In this document: in pieces, positions 59,446 to 64,000 of the stretch
Layout: each line of letters starts with the position of its first letter
Numbering within the stretch: the stretch's first letter is position 1
NCBI RefSeq assembly: GCF_002872475.1
Contig: NZ_CP025682.1
Span: 2,542,001 to 2,606,000 of the forward strand
Length of the DNA stretch: 64,000 nt
Direction: 5' to 3'
Source of the DNA: Pseudazoarcus pumilus
Lineage (GTDB): Bacteria; Pseudomonadota; Gammaproteobacteria; Burkholderiales; Rhodocyclaceae
Position numbers and translations under genes: made by a program
Notes under the pieces: generated by a model
What the model was told of the DNA's origin: nothing
The model's input: the letters and a program-made list of their open reading frames with translations, nothing else
The model's database searches: none

Positions 59446-60204
59446 ATGAAGCGGGCCTCAGTTTTCGTCACTGCCATCTCTTACGCAAATAAAATTACGG
59501 CGATAATGGACTTTCATAAATTAACAGCAAAACTGATACCTCACGATAACCGTTTGACAGTTTCTCCACCAGGAAAGCTGAAAGCTCGCTCAAATTACAA
59601 TAGCATTCCACATGTAATTGTTGCGTCAAAACGACGTTCGGGTACGCATTTGTTGATAGACACGCTGCTGAACAACTTCGAACCCTTCCGCAGAACCCCG
59701 CTTTACGTCAACTTGGACAGCTATGTCGTCAGCGGTCATACGATTGAATCGCTAAACGAATCTGGCCCTTATGTCATCAAAACGCACTATCCGCAGTCGA
59801 CAGACCCCAGAATAGCGGACGCGCTTGAAATGCTAATTTCGTCAGGAAGCAAGGTCATAATTACAGACAGAAAAGATTCAGAAATCCTGAAGTCACTCGA
59901 AGTTTTCTTGCCGAGTTTAGACGAAAATGCCGCTCGTAAATCTAATCATGAATTCGATATATTCTGGAAAGATCAAGACTATTTAAGAATTAAGTTTGAA
60001 GACATTATTAACACATTTTCATATACAGAAGTGGTCAACTCCATCAGCGATTATTTGAATATCAAACATAATGAATCCATAATATTTCCTCCAGGAAGAA
60101 GTGAACTCATAAAAGCCATGGCCTCAAAACTCCTGACACGCACGCTTGGGCGCCACGCTCCGGTCATCAATACGACGATCGCATTCAACAAGAAGGCTAA
60201 GTGA
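59446..60204 (+). CDS. Sulfotransferase-like protein
   Basis: 252 residues. The segment IVASKRRSGTHLLIDTLLNN fits the 5'-phosphosulfate-binding loop of PAPS-dependent sulfotransferases. Later YVIKTHYPQSTDP and DYLRIKFEDIINTF follow the usual pattern (RYEDL-like). It may add sulfate to a sugar of the polysaccharide. An ATG at 59506 is an alternative start. Local base composition is very A/T-rich (15 of 60 bases G/C at 59941-60000). Confidence 0.72.
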   Translation: MKRASVFVTAISYANKITAIMDFHKLTAKLIPHDNRLTVSPPGKLKARSNYNSIPHVIVASKRRSGTHLLIDTLLNNFEPFRRTPLYVNLDSYVVSGHTIESLNESGPYVIKTHYPQSTDPRIADALEMLISSGSKVIITDRKDSEILKSLEVFLPSLDENAARKSNHEFDIFWKDQDYLRIKFEDIINTFSYTEVVNSISDYLNIKHNESIIFPPGRSELIKAMASKLLTRTLGRHAPVINTTIAFNKKAK

Positions 60205-60222
60205 AAAGAGAATCCATCCTCG

Positions 60223-60810
60223 ATGATTGACACGCTAATCCTAACAAGAATCGTCTCCGACTTCATGTGGGAGCATAAGGAACTTAGCGTTATAAGCTCT
60301 GCTTTGTTTTTCAGCTACGGATGCGCACATTTTCTCGCATCTGGACGAACACGGTTTAAACTGACCCTGTCCGACTTCTTTATTGCAAGCTTTATCTTAC
60401 TGCTTCTTGTCACTGAAGCATTGAATCCAGCGACACACTCTCCGCTGGAGTTACTTAAGTTTGTGACCTTTTTTGCTGTATACGTCTCCGCACGAATCGC
60501 GCCGCCTAAATTGGGACGACTGCAGGTGATTGCCATGATTTCCTTGTTGGCGCTGGCTGCGTTTTCCGTTGCTTCTATAACTGGCTATGGCTACCAAACA
60601 TGGGGAAGGGTGCATACATTCAGCGGAGGCTACTTCTTCAAGACCGACATGGCTTTGTCAGCCTTGATACTCTTGTGCCTTGCTCTTGTCGGGCTGCGTT
60701 CCAAGGCCCTGTCTCTCGCGGCTGTCAGCATGGCGGGCTACCTGACCTTGCTGACCAATACACGGATCGCGATTCCGTTGATTCTCGCCATTCCGCTGCT
60801 GACTGGCTAG
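60223..60810 (+). pseudogene. 5' part of a Wzy/WaaL-type protein interrupted by IS30
   Basis: 195 codons ending LTNTRIAIPLILAIPLLTG then TAG. It has several hydrophobic segments of an O-antigen polymerase/ligase-type protein. The reading frame continues in register after the transposon, at 61882, so the two halves were one gene of about 395 codons. Without both halves an active enzyme is not expected. Confidence 0.82.
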
Positions 60811-60811
60811 T

Positions 60812-61882
60812 CTCAACTTCCAAGTGCAACACCCATCATTTAGGGTGTTGTCATGCAGAGAAACTACACACACTTGTCGGCTGAGGAGCGCGGTTTGATC
60901 ATGGCGGAGCGATTGCGCGGCAGTTCGGGAGCGCACATTGCGCGAATTCTGGGGCGCTGCCGTTCGACGATCTCGCGCGAGTTGAGCCGCAACCGGGTAC
61001 CGGATGGCGACTACCGAGCCACCATCGCCGGAGCCGCGTACCGGCGCCGTCGCCAAGCCTGCGTGCGGCCATTGAAACTGGTGGAAGGTGCGGCGCTGTA
61101 CGCTTTTGTGCGCCACAAGCTGCTCGACCGCTACTGGTCGCCGCAACAGATCGCTGCCAGACTGCGCCAGATGCATCCCGACGACCCCACCCGGCAGGTC
61201 AGCCACGAGACGATTTACGCGACCATCTATGCGCATCCGAAAGGGGCTTTGCGCCAGGACATGATCGCCGCGCTGCGCCAATCCAAGCCCGCGCGCGGGC
61301 GCCCGCGCAGGAGTGCGGCCCGTCCCGGCGGATTGCCCATCGCCGAGGCGCTGCGCATCCACAACCGCCCCGAGGAAATCGAATCGCGCCAGTTGCCAGG
61401 GCACTGGGAAGGAGATTTCATCAAGGGGGCGTTCAACCGCTCGGCCGTGGGTACGCTGGTCGAGCGCAAGAGCCGCTTCGTGGTGCTGTGCAAGATGGAC
61501 GGTTGCAGCGCCGAGGCGGCGCTGGAGGGTTTCACGCGGCAGATGAAAAAGGTGCCGGCCTTCCTGCGCGAGAGCCTGACCTACGACCGGGGCAGCGAGA
61601 TGGCGCGTCATGAGGAGTTGGCCCGGCGACTGAAGCTGGACATCTGGTTTGCCGATCCGTACAGCCCCTGGCAGCGCGGCAGCAACGAGAACACCAACGG
61701 CCTGCTGCGCCAGTTCCTGCCCAAGGGCGCGGACCTTTCACAAGTCAGCCAGATACAGCTCAACGCCATCGCCCGGCTGATGAACGGACGACCCAGACAG
61801 ACGCTGGAATGGAAAACACCGGAAGAAGTCATGGCCCAGGACATCGCTCAATTTCGCAACCGTGTTGCACTTGATTCTTGAG
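60812..61882 (+). mobile_element. IS30-family insertion sequence
   Basis: About 1071 bp bounded by 21-bp imperfect inverted repeats: CTCAACTTCCAAGTGCAACA plus C (60812-60832) and GTGTTGCACTTGATTCTTGA plus G (61862-61882), 17 of 21 positions matching. It holds one transposase gene. GGC at 60805-60807 and 61882-61884 may be the 3-bp target duplication; then the left boundary would be 60808. The element disrupts the O-antigen polymerase/ligase-like gene. Confidence 0.88.
60853..61881 (+). CDS. IS30-family transposase
   Basis: 342-residue transposase. N-terminal helix-turn-helix (EERGLIMAERLRGSSGAHIA and GRCRSTISRELSRN) binds the ends. The DDE catalytic residues are readable in GHWEGDFIKG, TYDRGSEMARHEE and SPWQRGSNENTNGLLRQFLP. 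The protein looks intact and its TGA lies in the right inverted repeat, so the element may still be mobile. Confidence 0.95.
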   Translation: MQRNYTHLSAEERGLIMAERLRGSSGAHIARILGRCRSTISRELSRNRVPDGDYRATIAGAAYRRRRQACVRPLKLVEGAALYAFVRHKLLDRYWSPQQIAARLRQMHPDDPTRQVSHETIYATIYAHPKGALRQDMIAALRQSKPARGRPRRSAARPGGLPIAEALRIHNRPEEIESRQLPGHWEGDFIKGAFNRSAVGTLVERKSRFVVLCKMDGCSAEAALEGFTRQMKKVPAFLRESLTYDRGSEMARHEELARRLKLDIWFADPYSPWQRGSNENTNGLLRQFLPKGADLSQVSQIQLNAIARLMNGRPRQTLEWKTPEEVMAQDIAQFRNRVALDS

Positions 61883-62487
61883 GCGGAGCTGTCGCAGTAC
61901 GCATGCGCTGGATAGACCATCTGAACTTGAGAACCTTGAGTTATGCCGCTATCGCTCTTGTCTGCGGGCTGAGCATATTCATGCTGGTCGATCTTCGGGG
62001 CTTGGGGATGCTCCCGCTAAGTTTCTCGGAGCCGTTTTCCAGCGCTAACCTACAGGGCCGAAACGTGATCTGGGCGCGACTCTGGGAGGCATTTATACAT
62101 GCAGATGCGTGGCAAATGATCATCGGTATGGGTTTGGCGGCCGATTCCTTCGCGACAACCTACTATGCCTTCACGGGTCACCTTGTTGGGGCGAGAGCTC
62201 ATAACAGCTATCTTTACCTGATTCTGTGCACCGGCGTTCTTGGGTTTGGTCTTTTCGCTGCGTTCGTGATTGAAGTGTTGCGCCACGTATCCCGACTCAT
62301 CGGACACGATGACGAGGAGTCCGTGAGGCTGGGTCTGTTGACGGGGCTTTTTTTGCTGATTTTTCCCTGGTTCTCACTCACGACGGAAATCGTGATTCGT
62401 CCGCAACTGATGGTTCTTCTTTTCTTTTTTGCGGGCGTGGCAGTGCAACGCAGCCTGTTGATAACGAGCGTGGATAAAAAGCGATGA
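61882..62487 (+). pseudogene. 3' part of the IS30-split Wzy/WaaL-type protein
   Basis: Continues the frame of the 5' part (GGC GGA GCT GTC GCA). A chance ATG at 61903 could allow a 194-residue fragment. It contains GRNVIWARLWEAFIH, GMGLAADSF and HNSYLYLILCTGVLGFGL, resembling the Wzy_C region of O-antigen ligases and polymerases, where the histidine is conserved. The following GT4 gene overlaps its stop by 4 bases. Confidence 0.82.
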
Positions 62488-63683
62488 AGCCCCGCGTCCT
62501 GCTTGCACACAACTACTATCGCTCACGCACGCCGTCCGGCGAGAATATCTGCTTCGAGTTAGAACGGTTGCTGCTAAAGCGAAAAGGAAACCTTGCCGGC
62601 TCTTTCGTTAGGCATAGTGATCAACTTGAAGGATGGGGAATCTTCGGAAAACTGGCCGGCGCTGCCAGCACGCCCTGGAACCCTTTCTCCGCTCGGACAC
62701 TTATCGGCGATATTGAGCGGTGCGCCCCCGACGTGGTTCATGTACACAACACATTTCCGTTGCTTTCGCCCTCGATCTTCAGGGCGATCGGCAACCGGAC
62801 TGCGAAGGTATTGACCTTGCACAATTACCGGCTGTTCTGCGCTGCGGCGATTCCGCTACGTGAAGGGCGCGTTTGCACCGAGTGCCTGGACCGACGATCT
62901 AGCGCTCCTGCGCTGAAATATGGTTGCTACCGGGGCAGCCGCCTCGCGACCGCGCCGCTGGCCTTGTCGATTTCCCTGCACCGCGCAATTGGAACCTGGC
63001 AACACCATGTAGACGCCTTCATCGTGTTGAGCGAGTTCCAGCGTGGGATGGTCGTAGCTGCAGGACTATCGGCAGAGAAAGTTCATGTGAAGCCCAACTA
63101 CTTTCCCGGGAATCCGGCAGTCGTGCCCTGGCAACAACGCGGAGACTACGTGGTATTCGTCGGGCGTCTGAGTAGCGAGAAGGGCGTGAGCGCCCTGATT
63201 CGCGCTTGGCGCGCCTGGGGTGATGGCGCGCCGGAATTGCGCATCGTGGGGGATGGACCGTTGAGAGCGGAGTTGGAAGAACTCGCCCGCGGCGCGCCTG
63301 TTCGCTTTATCGGTGCGGTTTCTCCAGCGGGCGCACACGCAGAGATTGCCCATGCACGTCTGCTCGTGCTGCCGTCCGAATGCTTCGAGGGTTTTCCGAT
63401 GACGCTGTGCGAAGCACTCGCCCTCGGCACCCCTGCGGGTGTATCCGATCTCGGGCCGCTCCCCGAGATTGTCGAGAACGGTGTTTCGGGCTTTACCTTC
63501 GAACCCGGCCAGCCGGAAGCGCTTCTCGCCGCGGTGCGCAGGCACTGGGATGACCAGCCCGAGCTGGAAAGGCTGGGCCGTGGTGCGCGCGCGGCGTTCG
63601 AAGCCCGCTATACCGAGGAAGCCAACTACAGGATGCTGATGGATATTTACCAATCCGCGATCGAGGCTGCGGCGCGTGCCTGA
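62484..63683 (+). CDS. GT4 glycosyltransferase
   Basis: 399-residue GT4 enzyme. N-terminal RVLLAHNYYRSRTPSGENI; HVHNTFPLLSPSIF; a cysteine-rich insertion (CTECLDRRSSAPALKYGC) like that of several capsule glycosyltransferases; donor-domain VFVGRLSSEKGVSAL, VGDGPLRAEL and CFEGFPMTLCEALALGTP with the E-x7-E pair. It starts inside the stop of the split gene (ATGA). Base composition is back to high GC. Confidence 0.9.
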   Translation: MKPRVLLAHNYYRSRTPSGENICFELERLLLKRKGNLAGSFVRHSDQLEGWGIFGKLAGAASTPWNPFSARTLIGDIERCAPDVVHVHNTFPLLSPSIFRAIGNRTAKVLTLHNYRLFCAAAIPLREGRVCTECLDRRSSAPALKYGCYRGSRLATAPLALSISLHRAIGTWQHHVDAFIVLSEFQRGMVVAAGLSAEKVHVKPNYFPGNPAVVPWQQRGDYVVFVGRLSSEKGVSALIRAWRAWGDGAPELRIVGDGPLRAELEELARGAPVRFIGAVSPAGAHAEIAHARLLVLPSECFEGFPMTLCEALALGTPAGVSDLGPLPEIVENGVSGFTFEPGQPEALLAAVRRHWDDQPELERLGRGARAAFEARYTEEANYRMLMDIYQSAIEAAARA

Positions 63684-64000
63684 AGTCAACCCACAGAAGC
63701 CTCGATGCACCGCGGACGTGATTGGATCCCCGATCGACGTGCTCGATTGGGATGGCGCGCTGCGGCAGATACACGCCTGGGCGATCGAGCGGGAAAGCCG
63801 CTATGTGTGCATCTGCAACGCACATTCCGTCGTCACTGCGCGACAGGACGCAAACTTCGGCGAGATCATCCGCAACGCAGACATGGCAACCGCCGATGGC
63901 GCGCCGGTGGCGTGGCTGATGCGCAGGCTCGGCCACGCCGGGCAGCAGCGCATCAACGGGCCGGACCTGATGTGGCGCTATTGCGAAGACGCTGCACGTC
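63676..64000 (+). CDS. WecG/TagA/CpsF-family glycosyltransferase, 3' end outside window
   Basis: Frame opening with a GTG at 63676, overlapping the end of the GT4 gene by 8 bases, and continuing to the window edge. Readable GT26 segments are VICIDVL-type start (DVIGSPIDVLDWDGAL), VCICNAHSVVTARQD, ADMATADGAPVAWLMRRLG and INGPDLM. These enzymes transfer N-acetylmannosaminuronate or similar sugars to lipid-linked GlcNAc. The gene has no ATG near this start, so it is easily missed. Confidence 0.8.
   Translation, partial: MPEVNPQKPRCTADVIGSPIDVLDWDGALRQIHAWAIERESRYVCICNAHSVVTARQDANFGEIIRNADMATADGAPVAWLMRRLGHAGQQRINGPDLMWRYCEDAAR

Noticed and set aside
60808-61884. Alternative reading that the TAG at 60808-60810 is the natural end of a shorter gene
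   Set aside because: The frame resumes in register after the element with matching hydrophobic and ligase-type features, and the preceding part alone lacks them.

Overview
The window is high-GC chromosomal DNA (42 of 60 bases are G/C in the line at 20401) with densely packed genes. It most resembles a beta-proteobacterium of the Azoarcus/Thauera type. The reasons are a HrcA-type CIRCE operator in front of rpoH, an exosortase H pair, heptose-based LPS core genes, several cyclic-di-GMP proteins and a B12-scavenging locus. That placement is inference; no rRNA gene is present to test it. I saw no tRNA, rRNA or CRISPR array.

Layout. (1) 1-12.2 kb: a diguanylate cyclase cut by the window edge, DNA polymerase IV, and a cobalamin locus: btuF-like binding protein, then a leftward unit btuB-btuC-btuD-cobA under a cobalamin riboswitch (about 10005-10220), then divergent cobT. 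An M48 protease, a ComEA-like secreted HhH protein and a degenerate GGDEF protein lie around it. (2) 12.2-24.4 kb: a rightward LPS core unit with ADP-heptose synthesis (hldA, hldD), heptosyltransferases (waaF, waaC), a WaaG-like glycosyltransferase, three successive WaaP-family kinase genes and a 1067-residue GT2/heptad-repeat/HAD fusion. (3) 24.4-30.8 kb: a secreted subtilase whose duplicated C-terminal module reappears in the convergent small secreted protein, then msbA and rpoH, the latter behind a canonical CIRCE operator. (4) 30.8-38 kb: an acetyltransferase, two more kinase-type proteins (one fused to a glycosidase-like barrel), a GT-C-like membrane protein and a NodU-type carbamoyltransferase. 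(5) 38-42 kb: an accessory patch with a BrnT/BrnA toxin-antitoxin pair, a RhuM-Fic protein, exosortase H with its partner protein, a duplicated gene tail and several REP-like repeats. (6) 42-48.2 kb: a dCACHE-PAS-PAS-GGDEF cyclase, a PglK-like ABC exporter, a UDP-galactopyranose-mutase-like flavoprotein and a GtrA-like protein.

(7) 48.2-64 kb: a surface polysaccharide locus arranged divergently from 55324-55466. Leftward are a Wzx-like flippase, an FkbM-type methyltransferase, an orphan 131-residue protein, a two-domain glycosyltransferase and a large membrane protein. Rightward are a Wzz-like protein, a glycosyltransferase, a methyltransferase, a TupA-like ATP-grasp protein, a sulfotransferase-like protein, a Wzy/WaaL-type protein split by an IS30-family element, a GT4 enzyme and a WecG/TagA-type enzyme cut by the window end. 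The part from about 56.6 to 60.3 kb is strikingly AT-rich (15 of 60 bases G/C at 59941-60000), which suggests acquisition from another genome.

The most unusual signals are: the repeated module shared by the subtilase and its neighbour; a glycosidase-like/kinase fusion; the CIRCE-rpoH arrangement; a GGDEF protein that keeps the c-di-GMP inhibitory site but has lost its active site; and a family of REP-like palindromes that in two places supplies the stop codon of the adjacent gene.
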